Source: Occallatibacter savannae
Lineage (GTDB): Bacteria > Acidobacteriota > Terriglobia > Terriglobales > Acidobacteriaceae
Length of the DNA: 64,000 nt
Direction: 5' to 3'
Assembly (NCBI RefSeq): GCF_003131205.1
Contig: NZ_QFFY01000001.1
Span: 1,488,001-1,552,000, forward strand
Every line of letters begins with the position of its first letter. Position 1 is the first letter of the stretch. Shown in pieces: positions 22,033 through 29,862 of this stretch. The notes under the pieces are model-generated. The model did no database searches. It saw only the letters and a program-made list of their open reading frames with translations, and had not been told where the DNA came from. Made by a program: the position numbers and the translations under genes.

Positions 22033-24009
22033 ATGACCTCAGTTCTGCAAAAGCGAGCATCGCGAAGAATCGGATCGTGGTTGAAGCGAATGCTGGCTTC
22101 GCTTTTATGGACGCCGATCTGCGCCGCACCGGCACGCGCTGATTCTGTATCCCCTGAATATCGCAACCCCCTCCCCGTTCAGCTCGTCAGCTACATCGAC
22201 GTACACCATTTCCATGCCGGTTCCACCTTCTTCGTGAAAGTCCTCGACGACTGGTCGGGACTGGGTTGTTCCTTCAGAAGCGGTCAGATCCTCGAAGGTA
22301 AAATCGTTCTCGCCACCCCGCGGCGCAAGCACGAGAATCCCTCGCAACTCGCTGTCTCCTTTGATAAAACTCCCTGCCTTTATGACAAGGTCACGATCGA
22401 TCTTGTCCTCGCCGCCGCCTTCTTCGACGCGAGTGCAAATACTTCCACCTCGTCTTTCCCCATCATGCGCTCTGGCGTGGCTCAAGGATCAGGGAGCGTC
22501 GCCCAGAAGACCTACAACATCGGTGCGCTCGAGCTGGCCTCAGTAGGCAAGGGTCGTGAGCGTCCCAATCTGAAGGCGGGTGACGTCAAAGGACTGAAGG
22601 GCATCACTCTCCGCATGGGCGCCGGTCCCGGCAGGAGTTCTATCCTCGAATCAACCACAAGCGATGTATGGCTCGACAAAGAAGCTGTATTGATTCTCGT
22701 ACCCCCGTCTGTCGCGTTCCAGCGCGCCTCTGCTCCGAATGACGAAGTGAATCGCTCACCGGCCAGCACCCCGGTCGCTGAACCCGGCGAGGGCCACAGC
22801 GTCAGCAATATCGCGACTAGCATCGCCTCGAAGGCACCGGAACCTCCTGCGCCCCCGCGCGAGTTCCTGCCATGCAATCCGCCAGAATGCACCGTCGACT
22901 TGCCGCTGACTCCATCAGAGGGCAGGGCGTCTCAATCCATCGCGATGCAGCCGCTGGGATACGGCCCTCGGCCACAAATGGAGATCGGAGAGCTGGACAA
23001 CGACGATGCGCTCGCATGGCTCGGCGACCATCAGCTCATGGTGGCCTTCAATCCGCACAAACTCATTCAGCGCGATCCCGCGAAGGCCTGGTCAGATACG
23101 CTTCGGCGCATCCACGCCGTTGTCTTCGATCTGAACACCAGAAAGGTCGTCAGCACCGCCGACTGGAGCCTCTCCGATCGCCAGCCTTATCTTTGGCAGC
23201 TGTCCTCCAATCGCGTCCTCGTGCACGTCGAGAACGAACTCCGCATCCTCGACGAAGAAATGCAGGTAAAGGCGCGCATTCCGCTCGACGGTCCGCTGGC
23301 CTTCGTACGCGTATCACCGAACGGCGAGTTGATGGCCTTTGCTGTGACGCACGAGCGCCACACGCCCGAACTCCATGCAAAGCTGCGGGAGGCTCTCGCG
23401 AGCGATCCGGATGAAGACGTCTCCATTCGCATCCTCGACAAGAACTTCGAGACAGTAGCTCAGGCCGCGTCGTCTCGGGCAATCATGCCGCCCATCCTCC
23501 TCAACGAAGGCCAGGTCCGCATGCTCGCTGCCCCTGGCGCGAAATATCGCCTTGAGATGATTCCGTGGCGGGGCGAGGCCAAAACGATCGCGCGCTTCAG
23601 CTCAAGCTGCCTGCCTTCCGTGTCGAGCTTTGCCCCTGATCTCCTCTTTGTCGGCACGTGCTCGCCGCAGAATCGCGAGCATGAGTACCGCGTGCTCCGG
23701 CCGAGCGGAGAAGTAGTTCTCCGCGGCAACTCCGATCTGCAGAACTTTGGCCAGACAGTGATCGGAACAGATCACATGTTCGCCGTTAAAGTCCTTCATG
23801 CCGGCCGCACCATCGTCGATGGCTCCGCATTTCGTGGCGACGATCTCGATTACGCGGAGGTCCGCATCTTCAGCCGCGACGGCCGGAACCTTAAGTCAAT
23901 CCAGATCGCGTCGCCGCCGCCAAGCCGCGGAGCGTTTGCGCTCTCTTCCGATGGAACGCAACTGGCTGTTCTCGCTAACTCGGCCGTCAGTCTCTACCCG
24001 GTACCGTAG
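22033..24009 (+). CDS. secreted protein with C-terminal propeller-like region
   Basis: The 658-residue protein begins with a basic stretch and a hydrophobic signal segment ending in ARA (MLASLLWTPICAAPARADS). The first 215 residues are a beta-rich domain with a SYIDVHHFHAGSTFFVKVLDD start, followed by a Pro/Ser/Ala linker (about 225-300). The second half has repeated strands of WD40-like or PD40-like type (LAWLGDHQLMVAFN, FVRVSPNGELMAFAV, FALSSDGTQLAVLA). Closest relatives are probably acidobacterial hypotheticals. The function is unknown. An internal ATG at residue 20 is an alternative start. Confidence 0.7.
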   Translation: MTSVLQKRASRRIGSWLKRMLASLLWTPICAAPARADSVSPEYRNPLPVQLVSYIDVHHFHAGSTFFVKVLDDWSGLGCSFRSGQILEGKIVLATPRRKHENPSQLAVSFDKTPCLYDKVTIDLVLAAAFFDASANTSTSSFPIMRSGVAQGSGSVAQKTYNIGALELASVGKGRERPNLKAGDVKGLKGITLRMGAGPGRSSILESTTSDVWLDKEAVLILVPPSVAFQRASAPNDEVNRSPASTPVAEPGEGHSVSNIATSIASKAPEPPAPPREFLPCNPPECTVDLPLTPSEGRASQSIAMQPLGYGPRPQMEIGELDNDDALAWLGDHQLMVAFNPHKLIQRDPAKAWSDTLRRIHAVVFDLNTRKVVSTADWSLSDRQPYLWQLSSNRVLVHVENELRILDEEMQVKARIPLDGPLAFVRVSPNGELMAFAVTHERHTPELHAKLREALASDPDEDVSIRILDKNFETVAQAASSRAIMPPILLNEGQVRMLAAPGAKYRLEMIPWRGEAKTIARFSSSCLPSVSSFAPDLLFVGTCSPQNREHEYRVLRPSGEVVLRGNSDLQNFGQTVIGTDHMFAVKVLHAGRTIVDGSAFRGDDLDYAEVRIFSRDGRNLKSIQIASPPPSRGAFALSSDGTQLAVLANSAVSLYPVP

Positions 24010-24045
24010 AAATTTGCCTGCCCAAGGCTTTTGCCATAGTTAGCC

Positions 24046-24588
24046 TTACCTCTGCTTGCTCCAATCCATCGGCCCTTCGACAAACCGCTTATGCAGCGTA
24101 GCCAGCAACTGCGCATTCCCTGCAAGCAGATATTCGTACGCCTTCGTCCACTCATCCCCGCTCTTCCATCCTGATTGCGTCAGGCGGACCACCGTTCCGC
24201 TTCCGCGTGGTTCGAAACTGAAGACAGCACGCGTTCTCTGCGCCCGTACCGCCGGAAACTTCTCGGGCGCCAGAGCGGCGATCACTAATTCCTTTTCCGG
24301 CACAAAGCTCTCAATGGTCCCCCCACCTGTCCCTCCGCCCGGGAAGTGCACCATCCAGTCTCCACCCGGTTTCAAATCGACCGTCGCGTTCGGAAATAGC
24401 CACGAGCTTAACCCCTCGCTCGTGGCAAACGCATGCCAGACGTCGCCAACAGACGCCGGAACCTCCACCTCGATCGCAAACTTCTGCGGCGGTTCGCTCA
24501 CCTTCGCCTTCGCATCCTGGGTCAAGGCGAACTGGGCCGGAACAACGCTGATCAACAGCAACATGAGAAGAATCTTTGTTTTCATCAT
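24046..24588 (-). CDS. secreted SRPBCC/AHSA1-family protein
   Basis: The start at 24588 (MMKTKILLMLLLISVVPAQ) is chosen because the operator at 24593-24614 would otherwise lie inside the gene. A signal peptide precedes an AHSA1/START-like domain: FAIEVEVPASVGDVWHAFATSEGLSSWLFPNATVDLKPGGDW, then SFVPEKELVIAAL and a final helix DEWTKAYEYLLAGNAQLL. Members of this fold bind hydrophobic ligands, and a periplasmic version is less common. Divergent with a TetR regulator that probably represses it. Confidence 0.85.
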   Translation of the reverse strand: MMKTKILLMLLLISVVPAQFALTQDAKAKVSEPPQKFAIEVEVPASVGDVWHAFATSEGLSSWLFPNATVDLKPGGDWMVHFPGGGTGGGTIESFVPEKELVIAALAPEKFPAVRAQRTRAVFSFEPRGSGTVVRLTQSGWKSGDEWTKAYEYLLAGNAQLLATLHKRFVEGPMDWSKQR

Positions 24589-24592
24589 GGCA

Positions 24593-24614
24593 CTTAGTTG
24601 AACGATCAACTAAG
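24593..24614. promoter_or_regulatory. palindromic TetR operator
   Basis: Arms CTTAGTTGA (24593-24601) and TCAACTAAG (24606-24614) are perfect reverse complements around ACGA. The site lies between the divergent SRPBCC and TetR genes, 4 bases from one start and 20 from the other, the standard place for a TetR-family operator. Confidence 0.85.
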
Positions 24615-24634
24615 ATACTGTCAAGAGAAAAGTC

Positions 24635-25252
24635 ATGGGAGCCCCTAAAAACGCCGCCACCCGCGATCGGCTCATCGACTCCGCCCGGTTCCTCTTCTGG
24701 GAGCGTGGCTACGCCGGCACCAGCATGTCAGAGCTTCTCGCCCACGCCGAGGTCAACTCCGGCAGCTTCTACCACTTCTTCGACAGCAAAGAAGCCCTCC
24801 TCCGCGCCGTTCTCGAGCAGTACATCGAGTTGCTCCGCCCGGTGGTCGTCAATCCGGCTTTCTCCGCGAGTCCCCGGCCACTCGAGCGCATTTTCGCCAT
24901 CCTGGCCGGATACCGTGAGAGCATCCTCACAACCAAGTGCACTTTCGGCTGCCCGCTCGGTCGCCTCGCTCTCGAAGTCGGCCCCGAGAACGCGCCGGCA
25001 CACAAGCTGATTGCACAAAACTTCCAAGGCTGGATCGAGGCGGTCCGCGAATGTCTTGTCGCGATGAAGCCCTCACTGCCCCGGGGCACCGACCTGGACG
25101 CGCTCGCCACGTTCATCCTCGTCACCATGGAAGGCGGCGTCATGCTCTCGCGCTCCTACCGCTCCGTTGATCCTTTCGATCGTGCCGTTGAACAGCTCCG
25201 GGAGCACTTCCGACTGCTGCTGGCGGCCGCAAAAACAAAGAAGGCGCGCTGA
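24635..25252 (+). CDS. TetR/AcrR-family repressor
   Basis: The 205-residue protein has an N-terminal helix-turn-helix domain (about 8-53): ATRDRLIDSARFLFWERGYA, then TSMSELLAHAEVNSGSFYHFF. The C-terminal ligand-binding domain contains CTFGCPLGRLALEVG, a pattern of the AcrR/LmrA-like subgroup with two Cys residues. It probably represses its own gene and the divergent SRPBCC gene through the palindrome at 24593-24614. The ligand is unknown. Confidence 0.92.
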   Translation: MGAPKNAATRDRLIDSARFLFWERGYAGTSMSELLAHAEVNSGSFYHFFDSKEALLRAVLEQYIELLRPVVVNPAFSASPRPLERIFAILAGYRESILTTKCTFGCPLGRLALEVGPENAPAHKLIAQNFQGWIEAVRECLVAMKPSLPRGTDLDALATFILVTMEGGVMLSRSYRSVDPFDRAVEQLREHFRLLLAAAKTKKAR

Positions 25253-25353
25253 GCATCAGCACACCTTCTCGTTTTCGCAACACCTGAATGAATCAAGACA
25301 ACTCTGCCTCAGGTCCCCGGCTTTCGGGAACCTGGATGCAGCGAACTGCGCAG

Positions 25354-26364
25354 TTAGTACCCATACCCGTACGGTCCGTAAGACCCAAACGGCCGGTAAG
25401 CCGCAATCGTGTTCGGATAATACGTCACCCGCGGCGGCGAATACACCGACACTGCCGGCTGCGTGTACATGTACACGTGCACCGCCGGGGGAGGCGGCGC
25501 TGAGTACACATAGACCGTTTGCGGTGGCTGCGCATACACCGGCATCACCGGCACGTAAACCGGCTGCACATAACTCTGCTGCGGAGGCGGAGCGTATGCC
25601 TGCTGCTGAGGTGGCGCATATTGCGGCTGCTGATACTGCTGCGAGGGCTGATATTGGGGCTGCTGGTACTGCTGAGGAGGAGCATACTGCTGCTGTTGCT
25701 GATACTGCGGTGGCGGAGGCATCTGGTTATCGGAGAACCTCTGCTGGGGCTCTTCTCTAGGAGCGTCGTCATAGGCGCTCGGCCTGCGATACAGCCCTGA
25801 AGGATCGCGATCCGGATCGTCCACGATGGGAACCTCTGTATCGTCCATCACCTTCAGCGTCAGCCGCGTCTCTGCCTTCAACGTCGGCTTTGGACCGCGT
25901 CCCGGAAGCATCAGCAGATCGATCGGCCACAGAATCGGAAGCGACCACAGCACGATGTCCCGTGTCGCGTGTCCCTTGCCCAGGATCCGTCCCTCCCGGT
26001 CCACCTTGAACCCTGGCGCATCCACGACCCGAGCCGAAAGAGGAAGAACCGTTCGGGGCTCGATCACCATGCGATCGAACTTCAGCTCCATCCATCCCTT
26101 GCCCACAAAGTGCCCGGGATCCTTGTAGTCTTCAAACCGTCCCTCAAGATATGTGTTGAACGGCAAACGCGCGCTACTGTTCCTCGTCATGATGCTGGCC
26201 TGGCAAAGCACGGGATCGCCAACTGCCGCCGTTCCCGAAGACAGCCTCGTCTCGGAAACCGTGCAGTTAATCAGTGCGCCGGCAGGTAGAATCTGCCGCG
26301 CTGCGTATGCTGCAAACGCTGGAGACAGCAACAGCGCGCAGAGAGCCAAATGAGCGCTCCTCAT
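25354..26364 (-). CDS. secreted protein with Pro/Gln/Tyr-rich tail
   Basis: The 336-residue product has a signal peptide (MRSAHLALCALLLSPAFAAYA) and a beta-rich domain to about 185 that starts LPAGALINCTVSETRLSSG and includes a Cys pair (INC, VLC). The last 130 residues are low-complexity repeats of Pro, Gln and Tyr (QYQQPQYAPP-type units) ending with Tyr/Gly-rich sequence (GSYGPYGYGY). The first part resembles domains that set bounds on TrbI/VirB10-like or conjugal-type envelope proteins, but this is weak. The tail could be an adhesive or disordered linker in the envelope. Confidence 0.7.
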   Translation of the reverse strand: MRSAHLALCALLLSPAFAAYAARQILPAGALINCTVSETRLSSGTAAVGDPVLCQASIMTRNSSARLPFNTYLEGRFEDYKDPGHFVGKGWMELKFDRMVIEPRTVLPLSARVVDAPGFKVDREGRILGKGHATRDIVLWSLPILWPIDLLMLPGRGPKPTLKAETRLTLKVMDDTEVPIVDDPDRDPSGLYRRPSAYDDAPREEPQQRFSDNQMPPPPQYQQQQQYAPPQQYQQPQYQPSQQYQQPQYAPPQQQAYAPPPQQSYVQPVYVPVMPVYAQPPQTVYVYSAPPPPAVHVYMYTQPAVSVYSPPRVTYYPNTIAAYRPFGSYGPYGYGY

Positions 26365-26822
26365 CGAAAGCCTCCTGGTACGAAAGCTCGCGCCCGGCGG
26401 GCAGACTCGCTCCTCCGGCGGGAGCCGGCTACGTTTCTATGAATTTGCTCACCGCAACAGCCGAGCAGTCTTGCCCGCGCGTTGATACGAGAAGTCGTCC
26501 CGGATCGTCGCGATCCGGCCTCGTCAAAATAGAGCGCCGCTCAACAGGTGAGTGCCGAATTGATCAGTCGAATTTGAAATCGATTCCGAAGTGAGTCAGT
26601 GGTTCTGGCCGCAGAAGACCTCTGCCCGCCAGATCGGAAGAGAGATGATCCGTCGCGCTCGATGCGTCTGTGGCTGATACCGGATCCACATGCGCTCACG
26701 CAAACCCGGTTCCCTCCGCAGACCCCGGTACTTTTCCAAAGTTGCGCCGGCCACCAGAATTATTTCCGCCCCCCGCTCACTTTCCGCACTCAAACCAGTC
26801 CGCCTTGCCCCAGACGCCTGTT
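26365..26822. other. intergenic stretch, one weak ORF
   Basis: Apart from the weak leftward frame at 26596-26793, nothing supported is seen. A short GC-rich inverted repeat (CCGGCGGGAGCCGG) lies near 26410. The stretch holds the promoter side of the leftward gene ending at 25354. Confidence 0.4.
26596..26793 (-). CDS. possible small protein after the zinc peptidase
   Basis: A TTG at 26793 opens a 65-residue frame 30 bases after the stop of the neutral zinc peptidase gene on the same strand. The product (AEIILVAGATLEKYRGLRRE, then PGLRERMWIRYQPQTHRARR) has protein-like composition, with a basic C-terminus, but no recognised family. It may also be a remnant of a longer gene. Confidence 0.3.
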   Translation of the reverse strand: MSAESERGAEIILVAGATLEKYRGLRREPGLRERMWIRYQPQTHRARRIISLPIWRAEVFCGQNH

Positions 26823-27683
26823 CTACGGCGCAAGCTTTCCATCAAATGTCGGGCAGCTGTTCACTTCTCCGCCATCGAGGCCGCGCTTGAACCACTCCTG
26901 CCGCTGCGCGCTGGATCCATGTGTCCAGCTCTCGGGGCTCACCGCTCGCCCGCTCATCTTCTGCAGATGATCGTCTCCCACCGCGGCAGCCGCTCGTAGA
27001 GCTCCAGCGATATCCTCTTCGTGGACAATGTTCCGCTGCTCTGTGCTGTGGCCCCACACGCCCGCGAAGCAATCCGCCTGCAACTCCAAATCCACCGAGA
27101 GCGGATTCTGCTCGCCCTCATCCTGCGAAGCCAGCCGTCGCATCCTCTGTTCAATCCCCAGCAGCTTTTGTATGTGATGTCCAAGCTCGTGGGCAACGAC
27201 GTAGGCCTGCGCAAAGTCGCCCGTGTCTCCGCCAAACCGCTTCAGGTCTCGCCAGAAGCCCAGGTCGATGTAGACCTTTTCATCCTCCGGGCAATAGAAC
27301 GGCCCGGTCGAAGCTTGCGCGGTCCCGCAGCCTGACGACGTGATGTCGCGGTAGAGGACGAGTTTGGCTCGGCGGTACTCACGGCCATGCGCCGCGAAGA
27401 TCTGGCTCCAGGTTTTCTGAGCGTCATCCAGAACGAAGCTGATGAGATGAACGTCGCGCTCTTCTCCCGCAGACTGTTCGACGGGTCCTGCCGAGGGCCC
27501 CGGCTCTGGCCCCGCGTCCGACGATCCACCGCCGGAGGAGAGAAAATTCCGCCCCGTGACTACACTGAGAATCAGCAGAAGGATGAACCCGCCGATTCCC
27601 ATGCCGCCGCCGAATCCAAACCCGCCGCCACCACCCCGGCGGTCTTCAATGTCTGAACTTATCCCGTTATCCTGCCATTCCAT
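26823..27683 (-). CDS. neutral zinc metallopeptidase, YpfJ type
   Basis: The 286-residue protein has a Gly-rich N-terminus, one membrane helix at about 30-43 (GIGGFILLLILSVVTG), a Pro/Ser/Gly linker, and a catalytic domain with the zinc motif HELGHH at 165-170 plus the DLELQADCFAGVW segment supplying the third ligand. The YDP of family relatives is seen as PFYCPEDEKVYIDLGFW. YpfJ-like peptidases are inner-membrane proteins of unknown substrate. Length is normal. Confidence 0.92.
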   Translation of the reverse strand: MEWQDNGISSDIEDRRGGGGGFGFGGGMGIGGFILLLILSVVTGRNFLSSGGGSSDAGPEPGPSAGPVEQSAGEERDVHLISFVLDDAQKTWSQIFAAHGREYRRAKLVLYRDITSSGCGTAQASTGPFYCPEDEKVYIDLGFWRDLKRFGGDTGDFAQAYVVAHELGHHIQKLLGIEQRMRRLASQDEGEQNPLSVDLELQADCFAGVWGHSTEQRNIVHEEDIAGALRAAAAVGDDHLQKMSGRAVSPESWTHGSSAQRQEWFKRGLDGGEVNSCPTFDGKLAP

Positions 27684-27780
27684 GGGTCGTACCTCTATCT
27701 CTCAGATGCAGTTTGGCATATCCACCGGCCCTGGTGCGCTGCAAGACGATTAACTTCGGAATTGATATTCTTGCTGGCAG

Positions 27781-29433
27781 GTGATCTCCTCAGTTTTCAA
27801 GCGTCGCAGCATGCGGAATACTGCACTCGCCGCGACAGGTATCTTCGGCCTTCTTGCTTCCGCACACGCCGCGTGCAATGGCCCCGCTCCCCTGGCTTCC
27901 AGGCTCAGGGCGCACCCCACAACTGACAACGCGGTTGCACTGGGCAGTTGGTTTGCCGGGCACAAGCAGTTCGCATGTGCGATCGACACCTTCCGCTCCG
28001 CACTAACCAGAGATCCGAAATCGGCTCAGCTACATTACCTGGATGGTCTGGCTTTGCTCGCGCTCAGGCGGACAGATGAAGCGCTGGCTGAGGTTGAAAG
28101 CTCCGCCCGCCTGGAGCCGGGCGTCATCAAGCCCCATCTCCTGCTCGCTTCCATCTATCTGGAGACGGGCAAAGCGCAGGCCGCGGAAGACCAGTGGCAC
28201 CTCGCACTCCACATCGACCCGAACTCGGAGGCCGCTCTCGAAGGCTTAAGCTCCGCTCTTCTCGCCCGCCAGGACTACCCGCAAACCATCATGCTTCTCC
28301 GCGATGCTCCCCGCGCCGAGCATCTGGCCATCAACCTTTCGCGCGCTTTTGGACAACTCGGCTATCTGAATGACGCGGAGAGAGTGCTGCGAGAGGCGCT
28401 CGCCAGCCACCCGGAGTCGATCGCCTTAACCAAGGCTCTGACCGTCGTGCTGGTCCGCATGCATCGTAATTCCGACGCGATCAAGCTGGTGACTGATACG
28501 GCCAATGCGCATCCCGGCGACATCGAAGAGCAGATCGAACTTTTCCGGGTGCTTGTCCTACTAAGCCAATATGAAAAGGCTCGTCCCATGGCGGCCAAAC
28601 TGCTGGCGGCAAGGCCGCATGATTCCGAAGTGCTCTATCTGAGCGGAATCATCGAGAACGAAGACGGCAATCCCGAGCAGGCCCGAACCCACCTGGAAGA
28701 GGCGGTAAAGCTCGATCCCGATAACAACAACGCGCACTATCACCTTGGTGTCGTCGAGGTGCAGCTTCATCAATGGAAAGAAGCCGTCGAGAACCTCCAG
28801 AAATCGATCGACCTGCAGATCCCCCTTCCGGAAGCCCACTTCGAGTTGGCCAAAGCTCTTCGCGGTTCCGGCGAGCCCGCCCGCGCCGCGGAGGAGATGA
28901 AAACATACCAGCAGCTGAAAAAGGCCCACGACGACTCAGTGGCAGCGGAGGCGGCCATCGCCCTCGCGGACAAGGATCTCGATGCGGGCAAGACTGACGA
29001 AGCCATCGCGAAGTATCGCGAGGCGCTACAGACTCAACCCAACGATGCGCTCGACCACTACAAGCTCTCTGTCGCGCTGCGCAAGGCGGGTGACTCCGAC
29101 GGCGAGCGCACGGAACTGGAGACTGCGCTCAAGCTCGATCCAAAAATGGCCGCCGCTCATAACGAACTGGGGTTTCTGCTGGCGCGCGCCGGAGATGCTT
29201 CCGGGGCTGTCGACCACTTCCGCCTTGCAGTGCAATCGGCTCCCGCCTGGACGGACGCTTGGGTGAACCTCGCCGCTGAACTCGCCGTGCTGTCCCGCTT
29301 CGCAGAGGCGCGTGACGCCGTCGGCCGCGCTCTCTCGCTCGATCCCGACAATGCAGAGGCGCGAGCCCTCAGCGATCAACTCGCCCGCGACCCGGCGGCA
29401 CAGAGGCCCGAGGGAACGGTACCGCCCTCCTAA
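27781..29433 (+). CDS. secreted TPR-repeat protein
   Basis: The start is a GTG at 27781 or the ATG at 27811; both leave a signal peptide ending near SAHA-AC. The 550-residue chain is almost entirely tetratricopeptide repeats: clear units include AQLHYLDGLALLALRRTDEA, NNAHYHLGVVEVQLHQWKEA, DALDHYKLSVALRKAGDSDG and WVNLAAELAVLSRFAEA. TPR scaffolds bind peptides or proteins in the periplasm. It lies upstream of the large TonB-receptor gene, separated by 429 bases. Confidence 0.85.
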   Translation: MISSVFKRRSMRNTALAATGIFGLLASAHAACNGPAPLASRLRAHPTTDNAVALGSWFAGHKQFACAIDTFRSALTRDPKSAQLHYLDGLALLALRRTDEALAEVESSARLEPGVIKPHLLLASIYLETGKAQAAEDQWHLALHIDPNSEAALEGLSSALLARQDYPQTIMLLRDAPRAEHLAINLSRAFGQLGYLNDAERVLREALASHPESIALTKALTVVLVRMHRNSDAIKLVTDTANAHPGDIEEQIELFRVLVLLSQYEKARPMAAKLLAARPHDSEVLYLSGIIENEDGNPEQARTHLEEAVKLDPDNNNAHYHLGVVEVQLHQWKEAVENLQKSIDLQIPLPEAHFELAKALRGSGEPARAAEEMKTYQQLKKAHDDSVAAEAAIALADKDLDAGKTDEAIAKYREALQTQPNDALDHYKLSVALRKAGDSDGERTELETALKLDPKMAAAHNELGFLLARAGDASGAVDHFRLAVQSAPAWTDAWVNLAAELAVLSRFAEARDAVGRALSLDPDNAEARALSDQLARDPAAQRPEGTVPPS

Positions 29434-29862
29434 AAAGCAGCGTCCTTATCGCTGGCAAATACGCGGGCCGGTCCTCCGGCTCGTGATCCAGCGCAGACCT
29501 ATACCTGACGTGCAGTGATCCGAATCACTTCTGAACATCCACGCTGGGCGTATTGTTCTGTGAGTCGAACTCCATCTTTCGATGGAGACCGATTTCAGAC
29601 CATGGTAGTAGAGCCTTGATCATGTGGATGGCCCGAAAGAGTGATCTGAATTAAAGGTTGTCGAATCTTGGCGATAGCGAATAAACGGTTTAGTAGGGTC
29701 TTTTGGAACCATTTAGCCACTTGCCGACGATGTATTCCGTATGTTATCGATACCGAGGTTCCACTAAATGGGTTTCTGGCGTCGGCTACCACCAAGACGT
29801 TGGTGTCAGGCCGAGTCAGAGTAACAAAAACAAGAACAACAAACGCTTCAGGAGGCTGGTCA
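29434..29862. other. long leader/promoter region of the TonB receptor
   Basis: No gene is supported. Two inverted repeats stand out: AGTGAT-CCGA-ATCACT (29514-29529) and CTCCATC-TTTC-GATGGAG (29570-29587). They could be an operator and an RNA hairpin in a long 5' leader, respectively. The ribosome site CAGGAGG lies at 29849-29855. Confidence 0.5.

Noticed and set aside
24589..24609. Longer start for the SRPBCC gene
   Set aside because: It would place the TetR palindrome inside the coding region; the internal MM start gives a clean signal peptide.
26631..26642. AGATCGGAAGAG resembles the start of a common sequencing adapter
   Set aside because: Only 12 bases match and the following bases do not, so it is probably chance and not adapter contamination.
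29668..29862. Extension of the TonB receptor frame
   Set aside because: No signal peptide in that part, whereas CAGGAGG precedes the ATG at 29863 that starts one.
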